From contig NZ_JACVHF010000019.1 of the NCBI RefSeq assembly GCF_014502795.1, positions 1 through 51,230 on the forward strand: DNA of 51,230 nucleotides, in the 5' to 3' direction. Both the position numbers and the translations under genes were made by a program. Shown in pieces: positions 16,231 through 23,947 of this stretch; the stretch's first letter is position 1, and each line of letters opens with the position of its first letter. The notes beneath the pieces are model-generated. The model saw nothing but the letters and a program-made list of their open reading frames with translations, made no database searches and had not been told where the DNA came from. The stretch is from Heliobacterium chlorum. GTDB taxonomy: Bacteria > Bacillota > Desulfitobacteriia > Heliobacteriales > Heliobacteriaceae.

Positions 16231-16237
16231 CATATTA
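16231..16237 (+). promoter_or_regulatory. Sporulation-type -10-like element before the recombinase
   Basis: CATATTA, 29 bases before the proposed start codon, resembles the CATA-type -10 of forespore/mother-cell sigma factors. No matching -35 is visible at the right distance, so this is only a hint that the recombinase could be sporulation-controlled. Confidence 0.2.
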
Positions 16238-16265
16238 GGCAATTATAAGGTTAGGAGGAATTCTT

Positions 16266-17738
16266 ACGCCTCTTGTCGCAGCCTACATTCGCGTCTCCAC
16301 GGACGAACAAGCCGAACACGGCATCTCCATACCCGCTCAAAAATCCCGCCTCCTCTCTTACTGCCAAGCCATGGACTGGGAGATCTTCGACTTCTACGTC
16401 GATGACGGATACTCTGGTAAGAACCTCAATCGCCCAGACATGCAGCGACTCATAAAAGATGCCCAGGCGAAGAAGTTCGATACGGTCCTGTTCGTCAAGT
16501 TAGACCGTCTTTCCAGGAAGCAACGGGACACACTGTACCTTCTGGAAGACGTATTTGAACCCCACGGAATCGGCATCAAATCGGTTACCGAATCATTTGA
16601 TACAACGACACCCTTTGGCAAGGCGGCCCTCGGTATGATGGCCGTCTTTGCTCAGTTGGAACGGGAAACGATCGTCGAACGGGTCCGCCTGGCGAAGAAA
16701 GAGAGTGCCAAGCAAGGCCGATTTATGGGTGGTCCCGCTCCCCTCGGCTATGACCACGACCCAGCCAAGAAGCGCCTTGTCATCAACGAGGAACAGGCCG
16801 ACCTGGTGCGTTGGATATATTACGAGTATCTCAAGGGTGAACGAGGCTATAAGGGCATTGTAGAACTGCTAAATCAAAAAGGCATCCCTTCCCCCACCGG
16901 CCGCAAATGGAACACGGTAACGCTTAAGTTTATCTTGACTAACCCTATCTACACCGGCGTGATTGAACATAAAGGCGAAAGGCATAAAGGTAATCATCCA
17001 TCTATCCTGGACCGTTCGAAATGGGACGAAGTGCAACGGTTGCTTGCCCAGCGTGGGGCTGTCCGTTCGGCCGCTACGGTTCATGGCGGACTCGTATCTG
17101 GTATCGTCTATTGCGGGGAATGTGGTGCCCGAATGCGCTATAAGCGTGTATGGCAGAACTATCCCTGCAAAGAGCCGAAGAAGGTTATCGACTACTATGT
17201 CTGCTACAGCCAGGATAAGAGCACGCCCTATATGACCCGTTCGAAGGAATGCCGGGTGGGGTACAAACGGGCCGCTGAAGTTGAGGATGCTGTCGTAGAT
17301 GTTTTACGAAAGTACAGCGTTGATATAGGTGCAGTCGCCGAAATTGCCGGAGAACTTTTGGACGGCAATGAAGACAAAGATCTCCTTCGAACAATCAACC
17401 GTCTTCGCAAGGAATTAACCGGTATCGATAAAAAACTAGAACGATGGTATGATGCCTTTGAAAAAGGAGCTATCTCCCCAGATGACTTGGTCGAAAGAAT
17501 AAATGGACTCCGGGAAAAAAAGAAATCCCTGGAGAGCGAAATTATCGAACTAGAAGACCATGTTCAAAAGGCAAACGAAAGAGCCATCACCATGGCCGAC
17601 ATCGTGGAGGTTTTAAAGAACTTCTCGGAACTTTGGACTCAGGCTTCTGCTGATGAACGCCGAGGCATTGTGTCGAATCTTTTGAACGGAGTGAAAGTAT
17701 TTAAAGACGGCCATGTCGAGGTCGAACTAGGCGAATAG
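16266..17738 (+). CDS. Large serine recombinase (integrase/excisionase), ACG start proposed
   Basis: A 490-aa site-specific recombinase of the large serine (resolvase/invertase) family, the group that includes SpoIVCA and phage integrases. The catalytic domain holds YIRVSTDEQ with Ser11 as nucleophile and the DRLSR block (80-84). The recombinase domain follows (about 165-265), then a zinc ribbon with Cys283, Cys286, Cys313 and Cys329 and a C-terminal coiled coil (about 375-450). The reading frame has no ATG, GTG or TTG before codon 36. An ACG sits seven bases after a perfect AGGAGG (16253-16258). A start at the ATG 16371 would remove the catalytic serine. So either ACG is used or the ATG has mutated. 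Directly behind it, in the same frame, is the interrupted cotJC. Confidence 0.88.
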   Translation, partial: TPLVAAYIRVSTDEQAEHGISIPAQKSRLLSYCQAMDWEIFDFYVDDGYSGKNLNRPDMQRLIKDAQAKKFDTVLFVKLDRLSRKQRDTLYLLEDVFEPHGIGIKSVTESFDTTTPFGKAALGMMAVFAQLERETIVERVRLAKKESAKQGRFMGGPAPLGYDHDPAKKRLVINEEQADLVRWIYYEYLKGERGYKGIVELLNQKGIPSPTGRKWNTVTLKFILTNPIYTGVIEHKGERHKGNHPSILDRSKWDEVQRLLAQRGAVRSAATVHGGLVSGIVYCGECGARMRYKRVWQNYPCKEPKKVIDYYVCYSQDKSTPYMTRSKECRVGYKRAAEVEDAVVDVLRKYSVDIGAVAEIAGELLDGNEDKDLLRTINRLRKELTGIDKKLERWYDAFEKGAISPDDLVERINGLREKKKSLESEIIELEDHVQKANERAITMADIVEVLKNFSELWTQASADERRGIVSNLLNGVKVFKDGHVEVELGE

Positions 17739-18173
17739 CCATATCAACTGATAAAGAACACTAAAGGCCTTCTCACCGATATCGGCACGGAAGAATTAGC
17801 CCACTTGGAAGTTATTGCGACGTTAATTTATAAACTCACCAAGGGCGTTCCGGCGGAGAAAATGCGGGAAGTCGGCCTGGGCGGCTTTTATACCCAGCAT
17901 GATAACGCCCTCTATTATGCAGATGCCAACGGGGTACCCTGGACAGCCGCTTATATCCAGGCCACCGGTGATCCCATCGCCGATCTGCACGAAGACCTCG
18001 CGGCTGAACAAAAAGCCCGGGCCACCTACGAGCACTTGATCAATTTGACTGATGATCCCGGTGTCAAGGATGCGCTGCGCTTCCTTCGCGAACGAGAAGT
18101 GGTTCACTTCCAACGCTTTGGGGAAGCACTGAATGATGTGCAGGATTTTATGGGCCGCAAGAAGTGTTATTAA
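17739..18173 (+). pseudogene. cotJC: 3' fragment of cotJC (spore-coat manganese catalase), interrupted
   Basis: The frame directly after the recombinase stop encodes the C-terminal two thirds of CotJC, a di-manganese catalase-family spore-coat protein. Homology is recognisable from KGLLTDIGTEELAHLE (about 17766) to the end. It includes metal-ligand motifs EELAH, AAEQKARATY and REREVVHFQRFGEAL, and stops at the normal place. The first 55-60 residues, with the start codon and the first glutamate ligand, are absent and replaced by the recombinase gene. The earliest usable start is TTG 17805 without a ribosome binding site. The coding sequence shows no internal stop or frameshift, so it has not decayed; it may be rebuilt by excision during sporulation. 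The 5' half and cotJA/cotJB are not in this window. Confidence 0.88.
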
Positions 18174-18181
18174 ATCCCATG

Positions 18182-18224
18182 AAAAGAGCCAGAAGAGACT
18201 ATAGCCGTCTTTTCTGGCTCTTTT
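18182..18224 (+). terminator. Intrinsic terminator after cotJC fragment
   Basis: An 18-bp stem, 18182-18199 with 18207-18224 (AAAAGAGCCAGAA...TTCTGGCTCTTTT), one G-U pair, 7-base loop, T-rich end. Confidence 0.9.
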
Positions 18225-18340
18225 CCTCCTTTGGGCTTACAAAAACTTTTACACTTAGCTCCGAGCAAAAAAGGTAATTCATAGAATTTATCGAAGTACG
18301 AACTACCTTATTTTATCATTCATGTAAAAGGAGGCCATTT

Positions 18341-20104
18341 ATGAGGGAAACAGGCACGTTTCGAAGCATGGCTATCCCTATGAAAGAGACTTTGTCTCGA
18401 ATCACCTTGGCCCTATTATTAACCCCATCCATGCTGTCAGTCCCCGTCGACGGTGATAATCCCATCGCTGAAGCGGCTACGGTATCAACTTCCACAGCGG
18501 ATGCGGGTCCTTCGACCCTCCTCTTCGAAAACCAACCTTACCCGGAGGTCGTTACAAAAAGCGACGCTACCTTAAGAACTTTAATGTCTCTGGATCATGA
18601 CTTAAGCCGGATGAAGGTCACTGGCAAACAGTTGGAACTGTTAGATGGAACATTCGGCTACTGGGACCCTGCCGGGCACAAGACATTGTGGCATATTAAC
18701 CTCAGTGGACCACAAACAGAGAACCATGGCTTCGCAACAGCTACTTTTGATGGTCAGAAGGGGAATCTAATCCGCTTCAATTGGCACGATGACACTTGGA
18801 CCAGTGAGGATTATCCATCAAAAGACTTTGCCATCGCACAAGCGACGACGTTTTTACGATTAGTTGCCGGTGAAGAATACAAGCAGTTCAGTCTGGGCGA
18901 CAGCGATTTCATCTCCTACTCCCTATCTGGTGACGGCCGGGGGAACGACAAGAAGTATCATTTTCGAACGGTGCAGTTTCAGCGGCTCGTCAAAGGAATC
19001 CCGGTGCTGAACAGCGGTTGGACCATCGATGTGGATGCCAACGGACATATTATCAACGCCAACAACATTGGACCTCTCATGGTCGATGAGTCCATCTTCC
19101 CCGCAGCAGTCGATCTAAAAACGGCAGAAGAGATCAAAAATTCCGCCGACAAATGGTTAAAACTCCGGCTTATCTACAACCCTGACGGTACCGACTCCAT
19201 CTTCTCTCCCTCTGCGAAGGCTCGGCTCGTCTATGCCGTCGATTCTTACCTCATTGATGCAAAAACGGGTGAAGGGATATCCTCATCCGTCCCTTCACGA
19301 GAAATAATCGCTATCCATGGGAACGGCGAGTCTCTCATTCGCAACAAAGAAGATGCTGCTCGATTTATGAAAAAGGTGGTTCAACTTGATGTAGACCAGA
19401 TGGAATTGCATATCGATTCTGCCCCCGGCGACACATCCACTGGCCCGCAAACCACCTATAATTGGATGATGAATACAACCGACGCAACCAGTCTAACCCG
19501 GACTTTATCCGGCCCATCGAATATACGCTCTCTGACACTCGCAGTGAACAGTGAAACAGGAAAAGTAAACAATTTCTATTGTGCCGTCGACAGAAATGAA
19601 GGCAAAAAAGAATCAAAGATCACGGTAGCCCAAGCGCAAGAGACATTAATGACATTCCTCGCATCTACGTTAGAAAAAGGCGAATACGAAATGGAAATAC
19701 ATCGGTACGTCCCTGAGAAGATCCCTGATTGGGTCGATAGAAGCAAACTTCCGCAAGATGTACTAAACTCGAACACCGATTACACCTTTTCTGTGAACCG
19801 ACTGTACCAAGGTGTTCCCGATTGGAGACCTTACTCCCTCACGATTGACGGAGAAACCGGTAAAGTATCCTCCTTTTATGGTCAAGTGGCGCAGTTGAAA
19901 GACCACCCCGATCCGTCCAAAGCGATTATCCCCGTTCAAGCAAAAACAGCCTTTCTGAAACAGAGCGACCTTCAGTTGATCTATGAGTGGCCTGAATTCT
20001 ATGGTCAACGTTCACCACGAGCCTACCTCCGCTACATAATCGCAAAGCCGTTGGCGATTCGGCAAATCGACGCAATCACCGGCGAAGTGGTTACATTAAA
20101 ATAA
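18341..20104 (+). CDS. Secreted YcdB/YcdC-domain (PepSY-like) protein
   Basis: A 587-aa exported protein. Hydrophobic residues about 20-40 (TLSRITLALLLTPSMLS) form a signal peptide. The mature part has repeated YcdB/YcdC-type units: FRTVQFQRLVKGIPVLNSGWTIDVDANGHI (about 209-238 region), repeated in weaker form as FSVNRLYQGVPDWRPYSLTIDGETGKVSSFYG (about 486-517). These resemble the PepSY-like repeats of Firmicutes secreted proteins of unknown biochemical role, often thought to restrain peptidases. AAGGAGG precedes the ATG. A CATAGAAT at 18280-18287 resembles a sigma-E -10 but lacks a -35. It stands alone after the cotJC terminator. Confidence 0.8.
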   Translation: MRETGTFRSMAIPMKETLSRITLALLLTPSMLSVPVDGDNPIAEAATVSTSTADAGPSTLLFENQPYPEVVTKSDATLRTLMSLDHDLSRMKVTGKQLELLDGTFGYWDPAGHKTLWHINLSGPQTENHGFATATFDGQKGNLIRFNWHDDTWTSEDYPSKDFAIAQATTFLRLVAGEEYKQFSLGDSDFISYSLSGDGRGNDKKYHFRTVQFQRLVKGIPVLNSGWTIDVDANGHIINANNIGPLMVDESIFPAAVDLKTAEEIKNSADKWLKLRLIYNPDGTDSIFSPSAKARLVYAVDSYLIDAKTGEGISSSVPSREIIAIHGNGESLIRNKEDAARFMKKVVQLDVDQMELHIDSAPGDTSTGPQTTYNWMMNTTDATSLTRTLSGPSNIRSLTLAVNSETGKVNNFYCAVDRNEGKKESKITVAQAQETLMTFLASTLEKGEYEMEIHRYVPEKIPDWVDRSKLPQDVLNSNTDYTFSVNRLYQGVPDWRPYSLTIDGETGKVSSFYGQVAQLKDHPDPSKAIIPVQAKTAFLKQSDLQLIYEWPEFYGQRSPRAYLRYIIAKPLAIRQIDAITGEVVTLK

Positions 20105-20264
20105 ATTCTCTGTGAAGTTAAAATTGGCGAAGCTCTCTCTTTCAATCCAAGCCCCTGCCCCCTGCCTAAAAGGTAGTACTGTGGAAACCGGTGTTTCTTA
20201 GCGACTCACTTGTTTAAGATAGTCCGAAGGAAAACGGTCAACATGATTACATGGAGGGGTATCG

Positions 20265-20699
20265 ATGCGGGACTACCATTTTTGGAGAAAAGGGCTCTTC
20301 TTCTTTGGTCTGACTTTTACAATCTTCGGATTAGTGCTGGCTTTTTTTAGCCAGACGCCGTTTTTTGATTTGTTATTTAACGACCAAATCAACCCAACCT
20401 TTTGGCCGGACCCCTTCTCCCAGGAACCGCCCCGAACCTTTCAAGCTTGGATTTACGGCGTATTGGGCGCCACCTGTGCCGGCTGGGGCGTTTTTATCGC
20501 TTTTCTCGCCCACTATCCTCTTGCTAAAAAAGAACCTTGGGCCTGGCAATGTATCTTTGTTGGAATCACCCTTTGGTTTTTCGTCGACACGGCCATATCC
20601 TTGTATTTCGGAGTCGTCTTCAATGCCGTCTTTAACGTCTTGCTACTCCTGGCTTCCCTTGTCCCCTTATGGATGATGAAAGGGAAGATGGCCGAGTAA
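20265..20699 (+). CDS. Four-TM membrane protein, hypothetical
   Basis: An unrecognised 144-aa protein with four hydrophobic helices (about 11-30, 62-83, 93-113, 115-135), the first pair separated by a polar loop containing FNDQINPTFWPDPFSQEPP. TGGAGGGG lies just before the ATG. No binding or catalytic motif is visible. It ends 10 bases before the aminotransferase frame begins, so they could share a transcript, but function cannot be assigned. Confidence 0.7.
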   Translation: MRDYHFWRKGLFFFGLTFTIFGLVLAFFSQTPFFDLLFNDQINPTFWPDPFSQEPPRTFQAWIYGVLGATCAGWGVFIAFLAHYPLAKKEPWAWQCIFVGITLWFFVDTAISLYFGVVFNAVFNVLLLLASLVPLWMMKGKMAE

Positions 20700-20709
20700 A
20701 GGCCCAGTC

Positions 20710-21978
20710 ATGGGAACTTTCGCCCTTCCTGCAGTTGTCTCCTCTGCTTTTTCGCTTTATCATAGATATAATAAATGGAAAGGGGCGATCATTATTTCCG
20801 TCGCATCGCAGATCAGAGCTCAGATTACCCAATCCTCCTGGATTCGGAAGATGTTTGAAGAAGGCGATCGTCTACGGGCGATTTACGGACCTGATAAGGT
20901 TTACGATTTCACCATCGGCAACCCAAACAACGAGCCCCCCGCTGCCTTCCGTGAGGCTTTAAAAGAATTGGCCAATCACCCCATTCCCGGCATGCACCGC
21001 TATATGAGCAACGCCGGTTACGAAGAAACCCGCTCCGCTGTGGCCCAAGCTCTCAGTGCAGCCAGCGGCAAAACCTTGACAGCCAACCATGTCGTCATGA
21101 CCGTCGGCGCTGGCGGCGGCCTGAATATTGCTTTTAAGGCTATCCTCGATCCTGGCGACGAAGTGATCATCGTAGCGCCCTTTTTCGTGGAGTACAAATT
21201 CTACATCAACAACCACGGCGGTCAGCCCGTCGTCGTCCAGAGCCGTGAGGACTTCCAGCTCGATCTGGACAACATCGCCGCCGCGATCACAGCGAAAACG
21301 AAAGCCATCATCATCAACACGCCCAACAACCCAACCGGGGTCATCTATCCCGCCGAAAGTCTCGACGCACTGAATCGCCTCGTCGAAGAAAAAAGCGCCG
21401 AACACGGCCGGACCATCTTCGTCATCTCCGACGAACCTTATGCGAAAATCGCTTACGACGGCGTGAAGGTACCGCCTGTCTTCGCCCACATTCGCAACAG
21501 CATGTTGGTGACGTCGCACAGTAAAGACTTGGCCCTGCCCGGCGAACGCATCGGCTATGTTGCAGTCAACCCGGAATGTGACGAAGTGGAACTTCTCTTC
21601 GACGGTCTTGTCTTCTGCAACCGCATCCTCGGTTTCGTCAATGCGCCCGCCTTGATGCAGCGTTTGGTCGCAAACCTGCAAAAGGAATCTGTCGACATCG
21701 ACGAGTATAAGGAAAAGCGGGATCTTCTCTATAACCACCTGACCTCACTGGGCTTTGAGATGGTCAAGCCACAAGGGGCCTTCTACCTCTTCCCCAAATC
21801 TCCGCTGGCCGATGATATCGAGTTTATCCGGAGGGCTCAACGCCATAACATCCTCTTAGTTCCCGGAACCGGCTTTGGTAAACCGGGATACTTCCGCATC
21901 GCCTACTGTATGGAAAAGAAAATCATCGAAAACTCGTTGCCCGCCTTTACGGCCCTGGCCCGAGAGTTTGGGATGTAA
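20710..21978 (+). CDS. PLP-dependent aminotransferase, class I/II
   Basis: A fold-type I aminotransferase (aspartate/aromatic-type) that would transfer amino groups between an amino acid and a 2-oxo acid in the cytoplasm. The cofactor lysine is Lys272 in SHSKDLALPGERIGY (numbering from 20710), with NTPNNPTG and SDEPYAKIAY upstream. The conserved N-terminus SSWIRKMFEEG is preceded by about 37 residues with no family resemblance. TATAAT at 20767-20772 and GGAAAGGGG at 20778-20785 lie inside this extension. The true start may therefore be near 20788-20794, where only ATC/ATT codons occur. Substrate not determinable. Confidence 0.88.
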   Translation: MGTFALPAVVSSAFSLYHRYNKWKGAIIISVASQIRAQITQSSWIRKMFEEGDRLRAIYGPDKVYDFTIGNPNNEPPAAFREALKELANHPIPGMHRYMSNAGYEETRSAVAQALSAASGKTLTANHVVMTVGAGGGLNIAFKAILDPGDEVIIVAPFFVEYKFYINNHGGQPVVVQSREDFQLDLDNIAAAITAKTKAIIINTPNNPTGVIYPAESLDALNRLVEEKSAEHGRTIFVISDEPYAKIAYDGVKVPPVFAHIRNSMLVTSHSKDLALPGERIGYVAVNPECDEVELLFDGLVFCNRILGFVNAPALMQRLVANLQKESVDIDEYKEKRDLLYNHLTSLGFEMVKPQGAFYLFPKSPLADDIEFIRRAQRHNILLVPGTGFGKPGYFRIAYCMEKKIIENSLPAFTALAREFGM

Positions 21979-22004
21979 TCTGACGTGTGCACCTATAAAA
22001 AAGG

Positions 22005-22031
22005 AGCGACTTGCCAAAAGTCGCTTTCTTT
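22005..22031 (+). terminator. Intrinsic terminator after aminotransferase
   Basis: AGCGACTT (22005-22012), 5-base loop, AAGTCGCT (22018-22025), then a T-rich run. Confidence 0.8.
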
Positions 22032-22108
22032 TTTCGTTTTTGTTTTTTTACAACGTACGCATCTTCCTTCACCATTCGCTAAATGTAACCTCGTATAGGA
22101 GGCTTTCG

Positions 22109-22855
22109 ATGGAATACAAAGGTAAAGTTGCCCTAATTACAGGAGCAGGACGAGGTATCGGCCGTGGCATCGCTCAAATGTATGCCTCTCAAGGGGCCAC
22201 CGTCATTATCGCTGAGCAAAACACGGAGGATGGTCGAAAGGCAGAAACAGAGCTGCGCCTTTCGGGAGGCCGAGCTTATTTCTATCCCCTCGACGTTCGG
22301 CAGCCCCAAGCTATTTCCTCGTTCATGGTCGATGTAGAAAAGCAATGTGGTCGTATCGATATCCTCGTCAACAATGCCGGTGTATCCCGGTGGAAATCAC
22401 CCTATGAGTTGACCGTCGAGGAATGGGACGATATCCTAAACACCAATTTGCGCAGTGTGTTTCTTTGCTCCCGGGAAGCCGCGAAAGTCATGCGCCGTCA
22501 TGGAGGCGGTGCCATTGTCAACATCGCCTCCACACGGTCCATCATGTCGGAGCCTGATTCCGAAGCCTACGCTGCTTCGAAAGGCGGGATCGTCGCTCTC
22601 ACCCATGCCCTTGCCCTTTCCTTTTCCGCCGATAAGATTCGAGTCAACGCCATCAGCCCGGGATGGATAGAAACGGGAGACTACGATCAACTTCGCCCTA
22701 TCGACCATGATCAGCATCCAGCCGGGCGTGTCGGAACACCGGAAGATGTCGCTCGGGCTTGTCTGTTTCTCACCGCCGAAGGGAATGATTTTATCACCGG
22801 CACCAATTTAATCCTCGATGGCGGCATGACCCGCAAGATGATCTACCAACCCTGA
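22109..22855 (+). CDS. Short-chain dehydrogenase/reductase
   Basis: A 248-aa classical SDR. The cofactor motif TGAGRGIG (11-18), NNAG (88-91), catalytic Ser141, Tyr154 and Lys158 (YAASK) and the PGWI turn after the active site are all present. The start is ATG 22109 because TAGGAGG ends eight bases before it and MEYKGKVALITGAG is the normal family beginning; the frame is open further upstream but not meaningful. Candidate roles include 3-oxoacyl or glucose/sugar alcohol dehydrogenase. It forms a single-gene unit between two terminators. Confidence 0.9.
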   Translation: MEYKGKVALITGAGRGIGRGIAQMYASQGATVIIAEQNTEDGRKAETELRLSGGRAYFYPLDVRQPQAISSFMVDVEKQCGRIDILVNNAGVSRWKSPYELTVEEWDDILNTNLRSVFLCSREAAKVMRRHGGGAIVNIASTRSIMSEPDSEAYAASKGGIVALTHALALSFSADKIRVNAISPGWIETGDYDQLRPIDHDQHPAGRVGTPEDVARACLFLTAEGNDFITGTNLILDGGMTRKMIYQP

Positions 22856-22931
22856 ACCAAACGGAATGATTGTTGCTAAAAAACAATTATGTCCAAGTAA
22901 GCCGCAATCTATCGGTAAAAACGGTTTCTTG

Positions 22932-22978
22932 AAAAAAGGCGGCAGCCATCTCCAATATTCGATGGCTGCCACCTTTTA
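22932..22978. terminator. Bidirectional terminator between SDR and speD
   Basis: A 13-bp stem with one mismatch, GGCGGCAGCCATC (22938-22950) and GATGGCTGCCACC (22961-22973), flanked by A-run and T-run, so it works on both strands. Its right end touches the speD stop. Confidence 0.85.
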
Positions 22979-23380
22979 TAGGTTCCCTTGCTCTTCTTTC
23001 ATCTTTCTCAGCCGCTTAAGGTTTTTCATTCCCCGGCTGATTTCCATCGCGTGAGCTTCTTCCGCATCGAGTTCCTGAGCCAGGCTGTCTAAAGCTACCC
23101 AGGGATCGACCCGCTCCCCGCAGGTGAAAATATCTACCGCTGCATAGGACAGTTCAGGCCAAGTATGAATCGTCAAATGCGATTCAGAGATGACCACGAC
23201 TCCGCTGACCCCTTGCGGTTCAAAGCGGTGAAAAACTACCTCCCGAATCTCCGCACCGGCTTTCTCGGCGGCCCGGACCATGATCTCTTCTATCATCTTC
23301 ATGTCATTCAGTTTTTCAGCGTTACAGTCCCAAACTTCGGCCAACAGTTGCACGCCGAGGGGTCTTCCTAATACACTCAT
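22976..23380 (-). CDS. speD: S-adenosylmethionine decarboxylase proenzyme
   Basis: A pyruvoyl-dependent AdoMet decarboxylase of the short bacterial type, supplying decarboxylated AdoMet for spermidine synthesis. Self-cleavage site is Glu66-Ser67 in [13 protein letters not shown]; Ser67 becomes the pyruvoyl group, with His72 and Cys87 (FTCG) as catalytic residues. ATG 23380 was chosen because AAGGAGA precedes it at eight bases and it gives the normal N-terminus; the frame extends seven codons further (23401). At 134 aa it is normal length. No spermidine synthase gene is adjacent. Confidence 0.95.
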   Translation of the reverse strand: MSVLGRPLGVQLLAEVWDCNAEKLNDMKMIEEIMVRAAEKAGAEIREVVFHRFEPQGVSGVVVISESHLTIHTWPELSYAAVDIFTCGERVDPWVALDSLAQELDAEEAHAMEISRGMKNLKRLRKMKEEQGNL

Positions 23381-23557
23381 CGGCACAGGTCTCCTTTCCA
23401 AAAGGAATTATTCCTCAAGGAGCCCCTAATTATTTTCGAGCCTAGGACCGTCCTGCTATTCCGTTGAGGTTCGTTTTTATAAAGGATTTTTCACAGCTTC
23501 GTCGAAAGCAATGAAACAGGTTCTGTTTATTCTCGGACGATCAGGGGGTCTTTCTAT

Positions 23558-23749
23558 ATGTTCGCCCTCATCACAGCCTGTTTACTGCAGCTCAGCGTTT
23601 TCGCTGGCCTGTCCCTGCTGCTTTACTCCATCTGTTCCCATAGCCGGGAAGAAGATATGATCAGCAAAGTGGCACAAATTTGTGTCGCAATTGTGATACT
23701 GCTGGCCAACGGGATCGTGATGCACCACTTTTTGAGAAACATTATTTAG
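23558..23749 (+). CDS. Small two-TM membrane protein, 63 aa
   Basis: A 63-aa protein with two hydrophobic helices (about 4-24 and 38-58) joined by a charged loop, SHSREEDMIS. GGGGGT lies about ten bases before the ATG. It is divergent from speD. No family recognised. The clear two-helix pattern makes it a plausible gene, but it could be non-functional. Confidence 0.5.
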   Translation: MFALITACLLQLSVFAGLSLLLYSICSHSREEDMISKVAQICVAIVILLANGIVMHHFLRNII

Positions 23750-23869
23750 AACGATATTGAATACGGATACTCGGAAGTACTATCAGGAAACAGCGATGTA
23801 AGATACTGAGACAGGAATGCCGCTCCTAATGTCGCAGTTTGATCAAATTAATTTATTCCGGAAAAGGCA

Positions 23870-23907
23870 GAAAGCCGTCTCATGCAAAATGCAAGAGGCG
23901 GCTTTTT
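23870..23907. terminator. Terminator downstream of the 63-aa gene / larC
   Basis: AAAGCCGTCT (23871-23880) pairs with GAGGCGGCTTT (around 23893-23903) with a G-U pair and an inner TGCA/TGCA stem; a T-run follows on the plus strand and an A/T-rich end on the minus. It lies between the convergent 63-aa gene and larC. Confidence 0.7.
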
Positions 23908-23947
23908 CATTATATTCAGGCACGAGGTCATTCGGGGTCATTCGAAG

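Noticed and set aside
16150-17760. Shared GATAAAG upstream (16192-16198) and downstream (17750-17756) of the recombinase as attachment core
   Set aside because: Only seven bases long and AT-rich; far too short to claim as a recombination core.
18280-18287. CATAGAAT, sigma-E-like -10 before the YcdB-like gene
   Set aside because: No -35 element at the required distance, so not reported as a promoter.
20959-21738. 259-aa open frame, minus strand
   Set aside because: Shadow of the aminotransferase gene; its composition (many D, V, G, F) is typical of antisense of a GC-rich coding frame.
21875-22108. N-terminal extension of the SDR frame
   Set aside because: The frame is open through the aminotransferase 3' end and a terminator, but the family N-terminus and the ribosome binding site place the start at 22109.
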